IMG/VR virus record: IMGVR_UViG_3300017781_000011
Location: 1-56,366 of that record
Origin: a virus
Length of the DNA stretch: 56,366 nucleotides
Direction: 5' to 3' (one strand)
The first letter of the stretch is position 1. The number at the start of each line of letters is the position of its first letter. Positions 29,701-38,221 of this stretch are shown here, in pieces. The position numbers and the translations under genes are program-made. Under the pieces are notes generated by a model. The model saw only the letters and a list, made by a program, of their open reading frames with translations, did no database searches and had not been told where the DNA came from.

Positions 29701-31469
29701 ACGTACATGCTATTGAAAATAAAAAATTTAAAACTATAAGTATTATTTTAGATTTAAATTTAAGTGAAAATCCTTCAACTTTTAAATTTTTAAATAGAAA
29801 ACTATTATATGAATTAGATCATAAAATAGATAATAATCAGTATGCAAACAGTATCTTGTCAGGTGCTTTAGATTTAAGTAACGCTAATTTAGGATCCGGT
29901 TTTACCAACGTTAATGGAATACAGGCGACTGATGGTTCTGAAACTAGGTTTACTACTCAAATTTTAAAAGATCCAATAACAGGTAATTATAATGACTTAA
30001 CTATAACGATAGGTACTTTAACATATTCTCTAAAGGTAGCAGACGTTATAAGCGATAATGAAATAAAAGTAAGTGGTGGTTTAAATATAGGGAATCCTCC
30101 AGTAGTTCAACCTTCTCAATATTATTCTTTAAACGATTATAAATCTGCGACTTATGAATACAATGCAGGTGGCGTATTTGCACATAAAGCTATATTAGAA
30201 TTATTATCCGCAAATAATATTGCTAATTTATTTAATAACACTGATAGCGTGAATTATGTTACTGTAGAAGAGGATGGTACAGAGGTAGTAAATAGATTTT
30301 CTATAAATATAGACGATGGTGTAGAAATTATAAAAACTTCTAATTTATATGCTGAGGTAGATACTAATAAGCCTAAATCATTTAAGCTTTCTAATCAGGT
30401 AATAGGGTATGATATACAAAATAGAAATGAATATTATGCATTTCTAGTTAGACAAAATGGCGGATACAGCGTTGACATGCGCCCTATTATTACTTTTAGT
30501 GAACCTTTTTCAATGCATAAAATAGAAACAGACTGGACATCTGAATATTATGATAGTTCTATTTATAATTATAATATAGGTGACGTTGATTTAAATAATT
30601 TAACATCTGCCCTTTATAAAAAATTAAACAACTGTGGTGTTTTGTTTAATGTTGGTGAAATTAAAGATCCTACCCATGATGGAAATTGGGGTATTATAAA
30701 AAATCATTTCTTTCATAAAGTAAATGAAATTAATACAGAAGGTGTTATTAAACTTTCAGAAGCTGATGATTTGCTACCTAAATATCAATTAATAAACGAA
30801 ATAGCTATTGATAAGAAAGATAAAAATGTATTCAAATCTAGGTGGGAAAAAGACTATTATATTAGAAGTTTAGATGGAGGTAAGTCTGATAATTTACCCG
30901 GTACCAAAAACATTATAGAAGAAAAAAGTTATATAGCGTCTAGTGTTATTAAAACTGGAAGTGCATATGATCTATTTAATTTTACTTCTGAAAAATTTAA
31001 GAACATAGAACAATTAAATGATATTAAATCTATAGGATTTTCAAAAAGTGAAATAAATTTTATAGAAACCGAAGATACAATCGTAATTGACTTTTACTTA
31101 GATAAAACACTAACTAGATTTTTAGATAATAGAGGAGTTAGAAATACTATAAAAAGATATGTAGGCGTTGAAGATAGTTTTGGAAGAGTAGATACATTAG
31201 AAGATGATATTGAAAGTTATATTGCAGAAAATATATTAAGTTTATATTCAATTTCCTCAATAGACTTATATGTTAAAGAATCTAAAAAAATTACAACTAA
31301 CGTAGAGTCTGCTAATAGTTTGTCAACGATAAATTCGGATGGATATGAAATTAATAATAATTATTCATTTAAATTAGATCCTACAAACCCTCTAAATTTT
31401 AGACTAATATATAATAAAAGATTAGGCTTCTCTTATGAGATCAGACCTTTAGTAAAAATAAAAGCATAA
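26724..31469 (+). CDS. Giant virion protein, 1581 residues
   Basis: The longest gene of the window. It is Asn/Ser/Asp/Tyr-rich and almost entirely beta by eye, with no Cys-rich or catalytic motif visible. The N-terminus is MARSIRTDIENNGKVDHVSR; aromatic segments such as NYRMFAPIWLDKNIPSKFII (about 130-149) look like a folded attachment domain. The C-terminus (RLIYNKRLGFSYEIRPLVKI) is a plausible trimer or tail-binding strand. Codon choice is even more A/T-rich than the neighbours. It has its own promoter and is directly followed by the S74 fibre. A long fibre shaft or peripheral baseplate protein is the best guess. Confidence 0.6.
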   Translation: MARSIRTDIENNGKVDHVSRPILRTNPSLSTNVKLIVSDEEMYLESINASSLLANSNYKKYLIKDSGSYSYDLAKFWRLNSTPLDLAFKTKRDYSDFSILDSYDKQYEESYSYGTSLNYSKLYDYNYRMFAPIWLDKNIPSKFIIYRVEDPINSVDFDNNNNLNRINEMLSKATLIKTIDLSKDSKIGKYLRNYVSDDNFPKSPITASFNKDEQTSYNGIDLIKGGFANKGEFQYKDTIDVDKPLIEYNQFITDGFYRNSLACANLINLEFLFDDEESAEFSINRYFGIYVDEHKIGEGVVESINRDLVKFSSISHDLDLNGSADYHSIPSSDLYSRTPMLGWVKSFSNYHNVKNGSKWDYSNLELKIDTNNQNYSLFTGIKKTERSVELTQNKEAVSDFLKIKVIDNPIAGDEFGLHSLKRQSFVISVVKHVFVNSVIIEDTTNGSQIDVSVGADEKETLENIIDDWSFSKYTPTLEFIGGKYQINVKENEYFFEEDHNFIPINTPGETILKIERTYTPMKIVENTFVCDNSISKGKFSNNNFSGNGSLNNVANSISNMIESQTRFKTVLEENVIYIKSPIKGYNRKLVAFLLKAGNSQFLEIETGEDVLNSLDISSAHLLSYTAYVLKGGSNLNESIYIKEDDVNQINVGEYLLDIDNSFNKIIDIVEDSRTINSEFNLLILENKNKAISGVLNVYRDFKLEWGMFSAYDIYDFNFDFYDTSNSNLKELDLEDDIAYPNSNTNQGFTPAYSDIDSLNSASSDYFSNLVPILNNETTGESILEKIYSEYDRLKENYTTEFSTISRVIPTINKWCLIDSKNVRENPYYLNVNEAFGESNFSPNLEVEGRDVNKMTHEWFYIDKIPGYVDVTNSNNLFSYINLARDINVNINDLKSVNFDYFKAYFLNTGQFDISTNSTFNKQEVSKKYSIMDGGSIQSFASTIFKGLKFTPKIRKDLNQSLTKEFIKNKEFNGYRFSTCLITNFDASLPNDLNVHAIENKKFKTISIILDLNLSENPSTFKFLNRKLLYELDHKIDNNQYANSILSGALDLSNANLGSGFTNVNGIQATDGSETRFTTQILKDPITGNYNDLTITIGTLTYSLKVADVISDNEIKVSGGLNIGNPPVVQPSQYYSLNDYKSATYEYNAGGVFAHKAILELLSANNIANLFNNTDSVNYVTVEEDGTEVVNRFSINIDDGVEIIKTSNLYAEVDTNKPKSFKLSNQVIGYDIQNRNEYYAFLVRQNGGYSVDMRPIITFSEPFSMHKIETDWTSEYYDSSIYNYNIGDVDLNNLTSALYKKLNNCGVLFNVGEIKDPTHDGNWGIIKNHFFHKVNEINTEGVIKLSEADDLLPKYQLINEIAIDKKDKNVFKSRWEKDYYIRSLDGGKSDNLPGTKNIIEEKSYIASSVIKTGSAYDLFNFTSEKFKNIEQLNDIKSIGFSKSEINFIETEDTIVIDFYLDKTLTRFLDNRGVRNTIKRYVGVEDSFGRVDTLEDDIESYIAENILSLYSISSIDLYVKESKKITTNVESANSLSTINSDGYEINNNYSFKLDPTNPLNFRLIYNKRLGFSYEIRPLVKIKA

Positions 31470-31471
31470 AA

Positions 31472-33721
31472 ATGGCAATTAATATAAAAGAATTATTTAA
31501 CGCAGATGCTGATAATATTAAAGTTGACAAAACAAATTACAACTTTGATCAGATTCTTGCAAACGGCGGTGGACCGATTGGTGCTAAAGGAGAGCAAGGC
31601 ACAACAGGTAATACTGGTACAAAAGGTCAAAAAGGAGAACTTGGAAATAAAGGTAATGAAGGAAGCAAAGGTGAACAGGGAACTAGTGCTAATTTATGGG
31701 ATAGTGATTCTTTAACAGTTGGTAACAATGATTTTACCGTATTAAGACCTTATAATTTAGAAGCAGATGGAGCTGACGCTTTTAGGACTAGAGTAATATT
31801 AGGACAAGCTACTCATGTTGATCCAAATAATCCAACGTTAGATACTACGCCTACTGAACCAACTTCTCTATTAACTCTCGAACTTCCACCCGCAGACAAT
31901 AACGATGTCACTGCTCAGTTAATATTTATTAATGATGAATCAGTTGGAAGTCCTAAAGAATTTAAAATGGCTACTTCTTATGAATCAGGTATTGGGAGTA
32001 CATTTACATTTAGTGCACTCGCTGGTATAATGGATGAAGAGACTAACTTGTCAATTCAAATGCCTAATAAAATAACACTAGATGCATCAGATCTTATAAG
32101 AATAGGAACTCAAAGCACATTAGACGTTTTTATCGAATCAGAAAGATTATTAGATTTGTTATCTGATGAAATGTTAGATATTACCGCAAATGATAGTATG
32201 ACGTTAACAGCAAATGGCGATTTTACATTAACCTCACCTGAAATTATTTTAAATGGAACAAACTCTTTTTTCAGAATTAGGACTAATGGTAATGCTGAAC
32301 TTACTACAAATGGAGGTGATATTAATATAAAGTCAGATAGTACAGCTTCTGGTGCTGTTATAATTAGATCAGATTTAAGTTATGATCCAGCAGCTGTTGT
32401 ATATGGAGTTAGAGTGGGTGATCAAACATTTGCTACTCAAGTAACAGGTAGGGCAAAGTTAAAACTTAGCAGTACTCAAACTAATAGTATTGTTGATATA
32501 AGCGCTGGAACTAGTGGAACAATATTAATGTCGGTTGGTAGTGTTAGTGCTTCTAAAGATAAATTAGAAGTTTCTGAAACCATAACTACACATCATCAAA
32601 CTTCACTATTTGATCAAGCTGCTACGGTTATAGATCAAACAACTGCAAGCACTACGCTTGACTCTGGAGAAGGTATTCAATTTATAGAGGGTGGTAATTT
32701 TGTTAGAAATGAATCAATGGGTCCAAGTGGTTTTAATGATTTTATTGGTTTTTATAAAGCTGGTAATTATGGATCAGCTGAAAGAGAAAGAACTTTATCC
32801 GATTATTTTCATAAAATAGATTTTGATCATTGGGTACTTAAAGCATTCGATACAACCTCTACAGATGGCTTTGGAGTTAATGCAGGTACTCGAGGTAATT
32901 TAGTTGCTGCGCCTACTGGCAGAACTCCAAGTACACAAATTACTCTAGGTAGTACTTCATTTAAGGAAGGTTCTTACATTAAAATAGGAGATAATGTACA
33001 AGGACATGGGGTGATAAAGGCCGGAACTGTTAGCACTAACGCTGCTTGGACACAAGACTTAAACGGAAGTTTATTAGGATATTCTTTATATATTGATTTA
33101 ACAACTGATATTAGTGATGGATATTTTAATGATAATGATAAATTTGTTTTCCCGTATTTAAATAGTAGTGCTGCGCCAGTTCAATGTGAAATAGCATTAA
33201 GTACTGAATCTAATAATTCATCATTAGGAGATTTTCCTATTTTAAAAGGTATAATCTATCCAGGTACTAGTAGAATATTCATATATAGAGGGTGGTATGA
33301 TAATAATAAGCTTTTTTGGAGACCTGTTTCACCTAAAGACATATATGGCAGTAATGGAACTACATTTACTTTATCTTTTAAATTTTCGTTTCAAACAAGG
33401 AATATTAATTCATATAATAGAAAATATTTAAATGAAATTTTTGTATTCCTGTTCCCTAGTGATAGAAGCCTTAAAACTAATTTAGTTAAGGTTGGAGAAT
33501 CTCCAAGCGGTTATAACATATATCAATTTAATTTTATTGATGATTTACCAGAATATTTAATTGAAGAGCTTGGAATAGATCCTACAGGTCATCTTTTCCA
33601 AGGTGTAATTGCAGATGAATTACCTAATGAATTTGTAATGAGACACCCTGATGAAGATTTTGATAGAGTAAACTATAATGAAATTGATGTAGAATTTAAA
33701 TTAATTAAAGAAAATGTTTAA
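31472..33721 (+). CDS. Tail fibre with collagen-like repeat and S74 self-cleaving chaperone
   Basis: A 749-residue fibre. Residues 33-71 are Gly-X-Y repeats (GAKGEQGTTGNTGTKGQKGE in part), a collagen-like trimer neck. The middle is beta-helical (repeats such as ITANDSMTLTANGDFTLTSP). The last 85 residues match the peptidase S74 / intramolecular chaperone: SDRSLKTNLVKVGESPSGYN with the Ser-Lys pair expected for autocleavage, then IYQFNF and LFQGVIADELP. In this family the chaperone trimerises the fibre and then cuts itself off. The remaining fibre probably binds the host surface. It overlaps the next gene by 8 bases. Confidence 0.75.
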   Translation: MAINIKELFNADADNIKVDKTNYNFDQILANGGGPIGAKGEQGTTGNTGTKGQKGELGNKGNEGSKGEQGTSANLWDSDSLTVGNNDFTVLRPYNLEADGADAFRTRVILGQATHVDPNNPTLDTTPTEPTSLLTLELPPADNNDVTAQLIFINDESVGSPKEFKMATSYESGIGSTFTFSALAGIMDEETNLSIQMPNKITLDASDLIRIGTQSTLDVFIESERLLDLLSDEMLDITANDSMTLTANGDFTLTSPEIILNGTNSFFRIRTNGNAELTTNGGDINIKSDSTASGAVIIRSDLSYDPAAVVYGVRVGDQTFATQVTGRAKLKLSSTQTNSIVDISAGTSGTILMSVGSVSASKDKLEVSETITTHHQTSLFDQAATVIDQTTASTTLDSGEGIQFIEGGNFVRNESMGPSGFNDFIGFYKAGNYGSAERERTLSDYFHKIDFDHWVLKAFDTTSTDGFGVNAGTRGNLVAAPTGRTPSTQITLGSTSFKEGSYIKIGDNVQGHGVIKAGTVSTNAAWTQDLNGSLLGYSLYIDLTTDISDGYFNDNDKFVFPYLNSSAAPVQCEIALSTESNNSSLGDFPILKGIIYPGTSRIFIYRGWYDNNKLFWRPVSPKDIYGSNGTTFTLSFKFSFQTRNINSYNRKYLNEIFVFLFPSDRSLKTNLVKVGESPSGYNIYQFNFIDDLPEYLIEELGIDPTGHLFQGVIADELPNEFVMRHPDEDFDRVNYNEIDVEFKLIKENV

Positions 33722-34511
33722 AAGTTTAGAAATAAAACCAATTCACTTTATATCGGTTATTTTAGTTCTTATTCTTTTGTTAATGCATCAATGTAACAGA
33801 ACTGCTAAAATAAAAGCTATAAATGGTGGTTTAGAGAAAAAGGTAGAAAGGGTTGAGGCTAATGTTATCGCAAGTCAAGATAGCATTAAGTACTATAAAA
33901 ATGAAAATGACTATTTAGTTAGTGAGATAAGCTCATATGAATTTACTGCTGAAGAATTAAAAAATGATGCAAATGATTTATATGCAAAATATGAAGCTGC
34001 TTTAGGAGATATTAAAAAACTTAAAAGAGTTAATCAGTTATTAAGTGCTGAAATCAGTATTAAAGAAACTGATACGGTTTATGCATTTATTGAAAGCGAT
34101 TCAGTTTTGTATTTTAATGATTCTACTGATTATGGAGATGGTAACTGGAGAAAGTGGAATAGTAAAATTAGCTTATTTGAAAAAGATAATAAATTAACAG
34201 GTGCTTTAAATAGTTTTAGCTATGAACAAGGAATTAAACTATACTCAAGTGTTGAGGAAATTGACGGAATTAAAAAAATTAATATCGCTACAAAATATCC
34301 TGGTTTAACTTTTAATAGTATTGAAGGTATTAGTCTTATTGAAGATGAGATAAATAAAGCAAAAGAAGAAAATAAAAGTAGAGTTAGATTAGGCTTAGGT
34401 GTAGGTTATGGTTTAACATTTACTACTGGCAATTTAGTATATCATGGACCACAAGTTGGAGTGTTTTTAACATATACACCGAAATTGTTTAATTTTAAAA
34501 GAGATAAATAA
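33714..34511 (+). CDS. Membrane-anchored coiled-coil protein, spanin-like (tentative)
   Basis: A 265-residue protein. An N-terminal membrane helix (HFISVILVLILLLMHQC, residues 11-27) is followed by a coiled coil (about 35-135) and a beta C-terminus with GLGVGYGLTF and GPQVGVFLTYTPKLF (about 225-258), the Gly/aromatic alternation of an outer-membrane strand pair. The layout, inner-membrane anchor, long periplasmic rod and outer-membrane-like end, would suit a spanin that fuses the two membranes at lysis. Cys27 after the helix could instead be a lipid site, but the hydrophobic stretch is long for a lipobox. No holin or endolysin is beside it. Confidence 0.4.
   Translation: MFKSLEIKPIHFISVILVLILLLMHQCNRTAKIKAINGGLEKKVERVEANVIASQDSIKYYKNENDYLVSEISSYEFTAEELKNDANDLYAKYEAALGDIKKLKRVNQLLSAEISIKETDTVYAFIESDSVLYFNDSTDYGDGNWRKWNSKISLFEKDNKLTGALNSFSYEQGIKLYSSVEEIDGIKKINIATKYPGLTFNSIEGISLIEDEINKAKEENKSRVRLGLGVGYGLTFTTGNLVYHGPQVGVFLTYTPKLFNFKRDK
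34503..34510 (+). promoter_or_regulatory. GATAAATA four bases before a start codon
   Basis: GATAAATA overlaps the last codons and stop of the upstream gene; four bases later is the ATG at 34515. Part of the match is forced by the stop codon TAA, so this copy is weaker evidence than the one at 15273. Confidence 0.3.
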
Positions 34512-34514
34512 ATT

Positions 34515-36506
34515 ATGGCAGAAAGTTCAAGATATTATAAAATTGATAATGATATACTCTTAGAGGTTATCTATCATGACCAATCTGATCCTTCTTCTTA
34601 TGAAATAGAAGTTGACGATAATGGTAGTGAGATAAAAATATTAGATACTGTTCAAGGAGATTCAACTCAATCAAGACATCTTATACATGAACTTGGCAGT
34701 TTAGTAGTAAACTTTGATGTAACCGAAGATGGTGCATATGTTGCCGTTGAAGGATTTGCCGCAAGAACTTTATTATTAGAAGCTGGTAAAACTTATAAAT
34801 TTAATTTAAGTGCACTTTCTACTCCATCGGATTTTTCAATTACAGGTACTAACAATGGCGCAGGTTTAGTTGGAACAACATTTGTTTATATACCTGCAAA
34901 TACAGGTAATTACGAATATAAATTAACTAATTATATAGGTGGTAAAGTAACTGTTGGTAATGTTGCAAATCCATTATTTGCAACGCCGGATGAAGAGACT
35001 GGAAATAGTATAGTAACAGGCTCTGGCAGTATTGAAAGATACCATGCTGTAAAAGTTAATGAAAATAAATACGCTCTTTTAGATAGTACAGACATATTTA
35101 TAGATAGTGTTGAATGGACAGGTTCTGATTCAGCAGATTTATTAGCTAACCAAACTAATGCGACTAATGTCGTTAATACTATTAAATATGATAAGGTAAG
35201 ACTTCATTTAAGAAGCGGCTTTAGTTTTGCAGCAAGAGGTTATGAAGGTTTTTTATTCGAAGTAAAAACTAATAGAACTTCAGGAGTTCAAAACTTTTTA
35301 ACACAAGCTGTTTATTTAAACACGTCGAGTTTTGAAATTAAAAATCCTAGACCTTTTATTTTAAGTGAAACTTTATATAGTAATTTTATAGAGATTAAAT
35401 TACCAACACTAAAGAGTCAATACAGCGATTTTGAAGATTTATTCTATGACAATGGAACAGGCGCTAGTGATTTAGATACTACTTCAAATTATGATATTTC
35501 TTTAAAGTTAATTGACAACATAGAAGATACAGCCGGTATTGATTATATTTACACCGGAGAAGAAACTAATTTTATAGTTGCTAAAGAAGATGAATTCCAA
35601 GATTTTACAGTTGTTGTAGAAGAGGCAACGGACGGGGACTACTTTGAAATATATGGTGAAAAAGACAATAGTGCTGCTGATTTTGAGGCTTATATTATTA
35701 ATAGAATAGCAACAAGTTCTGATGATATTTCAGTTATATTTGATATTATAGTAAATGAACAAATAGGTACAAGTTTTATAGAGACCTATGCGACTTCAAT
35801 TACACAGACTCAAGATTTTGAAGAGCCAATTCAATTTAGACCAATTATAAAAAATGCAAATAATGCTGCAAGTTTTATGATTGATGTGACAATGAGAATT
35901 TACAATCAAACGGATAATACTCAAATTGTAAAAAGAGGAAGTTTAATTGGTAACAACGCCCCTAAATACGGTAAGAGATTAATGAGAGTAAATATAGCAT
36001 CGAGTGCTAATTTAACTAGAGTTTACAATACTCTTCCAAATTTACAGGCTACAAGAAATGTTGCACAGGTAGTTAATTCTAGTTTACCTAAAGCTCAGGT
36101 AAAATATGCACCTGCATTTGTTGAAAGATTAAATGTTGTTGTAAATGTTGGTAATGTAACTATTGACGATGGCCAAATTACGTCTATTAACAATGATAAT
36201 GGTTTAGAAATATCTCCATTTGACACATATATTAAATTCAGTATTTCAAAAATAGATGGAGGAGAAAGAAAATCAGTTTCATTTACTAACTTAAAATGTG
36301 TTAAACTTAATTTTGCTGATGGAATTTACTTTAACAATATTACAAGTTTTAAAGATGTTGATTTATCTAAAGGTGAAGTATTATTTAAAATAGATAAAGC
36401 TAATGCTGCTAAATTACAAGGTTTAAATAATAAAAAATACTATATTTCAATAGATAACGGTAGCACTGAAACTATGGTATTTAAAGGTGAATACTCGGCA
36501 ATATGA
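34515..36506 (+). CDS. Virion structural protein
   Basis: A 663-residue, mostly beta protein rich in Asn, Ser and Thr, with no catalytic motif seen. The N-terminus (SSRYYKIDNDILLEVIYHDQ) and several strand-turn-strand units (for example YVAVEGFAARTLLLEAGKTY, about 76-95) suggest stacked sandwiches. No collagen or S74 domain. It lies between the spanin-like gene and a tail-tube-fold gene, and overlaps the latter by 4 bases (ATGA), so the pair may be made together. Function in the tail is likely; a precise one cannot be given. Confidence 0.6.
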   Translation: MAESSRYYKIDNDILLEVIYHDQSDPSSYEIEVDDNGSEIKILDTVQGDSTQSRHLIHELGSLVVNFDVTEDGAYVAVEGFAARTLLLEAGKTYKFNLSALSTPSDFSITGTNNGAGLVGTTFVYIPANTGNYEYKLTNYIGGKVTVGNVANPLFATPDEETGNSIVTGSGSIERYHAVKVNENKYALLDSTDIFIDSVEWTGSDSADLLANQTNATNVVNTIKYDKVRLHLRSGFSFAARGYEGFLFEVKTNRTSGVQNFLTQAVYLNTSSFEIKNPRPFILSETLYSNFIEIKLPTLKSQYSDFEDLFYDNGTGASDLDTTSNYDISLKLIDNIEDTAGIDYIYTGEETNFIVAKEDEFQDFTVVVEEATDGDYFEIYGEKDNSAADFEAYIINRIATSSDDISVIFDIIVNEQIGTSFIETYATSITQTQDFEEPIQFRPIIKNANNAASFMIDVTMRIYNQTDNTQIVKRGSLIGNNAPKYGKRLMRVNIASSANLTRVYNTLPNLQATRNVAQVVNSSLPKAQVKYAPAFVERLNVVVNVGNVTIDDGQITSINNDNGLEISPFDTYIKFSISKIDGGERKSVSFTNLKCVKLNFADGIYFNNITSFKDVDLSKGEVLFKIDKANAAKLQGLNNKKYYISIDNGSTETMVFKGEYSAI

Positions 36507-37054
36507 TTTTAGATAGTAGAAATAATTCATTTGATTTTAGGTTTCCTAGAAAATTTATACCGCAGGAAATTGTAGATAAGTATAAGCCTTATTTGAATAA
36601 AATCCCAGGTAACTTATTCGAAGACCCTATAGATTTTCTTAATTATGGAATTCAGTCTATTAATTTACCAGGAATTTCATATGATCCAGTAAGCCAAGCA
36701 GATAACGATGGGACTATTCGTTATTTTAGAGGAAAAGTACCAATTCAAAATACTATTGAAAGACAATTTACTGTAACTATGCAATTAATGGATGGCTATA
36801 TTAATTATTGGATGATGACAGATATTTTGTTATATTATTATGCGCCTACTACTAAACAGAAACATATTACTGATTTAAAATTAGGTATATTAGATGCTGA
36901 AGATTTAGTATTAGTAAACGTTACTCTTGAAAAGCCAATATTAAATCAAATAAGTGAATTAAATTTAAACATGGCAGAAAACGTTGCAGAGTTTAATACA
37001 TTTGACTTAAACTTTTACTATAATAAATTCCATATTAAAATTGACGTAGATTAA
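36503..37054 (+). CDS. Tail-tube-fold protein (gp19-like, tentative)
   Basis: A 183-residue protein. The pattern SINLPGISYDPV (about 52-63), VPIQNTIERQFTVTMQLMDG (about 79-98), YINYWMMTDILLYYYA and then SELNLNMAENVAEFNTFDLN (about 150-169) follows the strand order of the gp19/Hcp tube barrel: L-P-G, R-x-F-T-V-T, a helix, and S-E-L plus T-F-D-L strands. The length is near T4 gp19 (163). It could be the tube subunit or one of the gp48/gp54 tube-initiating proteins, which share the fold. It ends at a late-type promoter. Confidence 0.5.
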   Translation: MILDSRNNSFDFRFPRKFIPQEIVDKYKPYLNKIPGNLFEDPIDFLNYGIQSINLPGISYDPVSQADNDGTIRYFRGKVPIQNTIERQFTVTMQLMDGYINYWMMTDILLYYYAPTTKQKHITDLKLGILDAEDLVLVNVTLEKPILNQISELNLNMAENVAEFNTFDLNFYYNKFHIKIDVD

Positions 37055-37056
37055 AA

Positions 37057-37065
37057 GATATATAA
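37057..37065 (+). promoter_or_regulatory. Late-promoter-like GATATATAA directly before a start codon
   Basis: GATATATAA starts two bases after the upstream stop and is followed by CTT and the ATG at 37069. If it is a -10-type late element, transcription would begin at or next to the start codon, giving a leaderless mRNA. Confidence 0.55.
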
Positions 37066-37068
37066 CTT

Positions 37069-37437
37069 ATGAAAACATTTATAGAATATTTAGAAGAAAA
37101 TAGAGTTACAGTAAAAGAAATGGAACTTTTAACAGAGGGGCTTCAACAAGAATGGACTCCTGAATTAGAAGAAAAGGTAGACCAAGCGGTTGATTCTTTT
37201 TTAAATGAATATAGAGATGAAAATGGAGATTTAGACATTAATAGATTTAATAATGAAATGACTAATGAAGGTTTATTTGGCTCTATTGTTGGAGGACTTG
37301 CAGGTTTTGCTTTAGGAAAGTCTATGGGCAAAATGATAGCTAAAGTTTTAGGTGTTCAAAAAGGTATTCTATATGATTTATTAACTTCAAGACTTGTTGG
37401 AACAGCAATCGGTGCTTCAATGGGTAAAGGTTTTTAA
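37069..37437 (+). CDS. Capsid-targeting-tagged protein with glycine-zipper membrane segments
   Basis: A 122-residue protein. The N-terminus MKTFIEYLEE closely matches the T4 capsid-targeting sequence of internal proteins (MKTYQEFIAE). Prohead-protease-like sites follow: LTE before G24 and TNE before G68. The segment after G68 (GLFGSIVGGLAGFALGKSMG, then AKVLGVQKG and LVGTAIGASMGKGF) is glycine-zipper-like and hydrophobic, as in membrane-inserting peptides. Residues 24-67 are acidic and could mask it before cleavage. I infer a head-packaged protein that releases a membrane-active fragment after processing. A holin is the alternative, but the tag argues for packaging. Confidence 0.55.
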   Translation: MKTFIEYLEENRVTVKEMELLTEGLQQEWTPELEEKVDQAVDSFLNEYRDENGDLDINRFNNEMTNEGLFGSIVGGLAGFALGKSMGKMIAKVLGVQKGILYDLLTSRLVGTAIGASMGKGF

Positions 37438-37438
37438 T

Positions 37439-38095
37439 ATGAATTTTATCACGATTGATTTTTCTTTAAACTCTCCAGGTATTTGTGTATTTAATAGTAA
37501 CACAGAACAATATCATTTTATTTCTTATTTAAAAAGAACAGGTACAAAAAAGGCTATTAAAATGCAAGAAGACTTTGCCTTAATAGAAGGTGTCACTCTT
37601 GTTTTTCAGCCGGATTGGGAAACTCATGTTGATTATTCTAGTATTGAACTTGCTAAGATTAAACGTTATGATATTATGTCAAATGATATTATCGAACTAA
37701 TTACAAAACATATAGATAAAGAAGACTCATTTAAGATAGCATTTGAAGGGGTATCTTATGGTAGTTCTGCTGGGACTAATAATATTATTGATATGGCAGC
37801 TGCTGCATCTATTCTTAAGATTAAACTTCTCAAATACTTTAAGCCTGAAGATATTTTAACAATTGCTCCTTCAACAATTAAGAAACATGCGGGTAAAGGC
37901 AATATGAATAAGCTTGCTTTATGGGAAGTTTTTATAAATAATTCTACAGGTGAAAATTTTCTCGAGGAGACAAATTTCTGGAAGTTCGCTAAAACTGTTG
38001 AATTCGGTAAATCTATCCCAAAGCCCTTTGATGATCTTGTAGACGCTTTCTACTTAAACTCCTTAATGAGAACCTTAGAACCTAATCTTCCCTGA
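37439..38095 (+). CDS. RuvC-like Holliday junction resolvase / RNase H-fold nuclease
   Basis: A 218-residue protein. The RNase H-fold acidic set is visible: D7 in FITIDFSLNSPGICVF (3-18), E103 in IAFEGVSYGSS, and the C-terminal DDLVDAFYL with D199 and D202. A Gly/Lys loop (IKKHAGKGNMNK) precedes the last helix, as in RuvC-like phage resolvases. It would cut branched DNA before packaging, in place of T4 gp49, which has another fold. I chose the ATG at 37439, one base after the upstream stop; an in-frame ATG at 37394 would add 15 unrelated residues inside the previous gene. Confidence 0.7.
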   Translation: MNFITIDFSLNSPGICVFNSNTEQYHFISYLKRTGTKKAIKMQEDFALIEGVTLVFQPDWETHVDYSSIELAKIKRYDIMSNDIIELITKHIDKEDSFKIAFEGVSYGSSAGTNNIIDMAAAASILKIKLLKYFKPEDILTIAPSTIKKHAGKGNMNKLALWEVFINNSTGENFLEETNFWKFAKTVEFGKSIPKPFDDLVDAFYLNSLMRTLEPNLP

Positions 38096-38204
38096 GGCTT
38101 AAATACTTAAGTTATATAGCCCGTTCTCTCTTTTGTTTCAGAAAATATAAAAAAAAATTAAAAAAAGTTTTTTAGTCTATTTGGTTGAAACTATTCTAAA
38201 TAGA

Positions 38205-38213
38205 GATATATAA
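38205..38213 (+). promoter_or_regulatory. Late-promoter-like GATATATAA
   Basis: GATATATAA in the 126-base gap between the resolvase and a 43-residue frame; 8 bases separate it from the ATG at 38222. The upstream part of the gap (38140-38180) holds long A and T runs and no recognisable terminator. The unit downstream includes the gp32-like gene. Confidence 0.5.
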
Positions 38214-38221
38214 TATTGTAT

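Noticed and set aside
37394-37438. Extended start of the RuvC-like gene
   Set aside because: The 15 extra residues lie in the end of the previous gene and have no match to the resolvase fold; the ATG at 37439 starts the first beta strand directly.
38098-38111. Inverted repeat CTTAAATACTTAAG after the resolvase as a terminator
   Set aside because: Only five A/T-rich base pairs and no T run follow, so it is unlikely to stop transcription.
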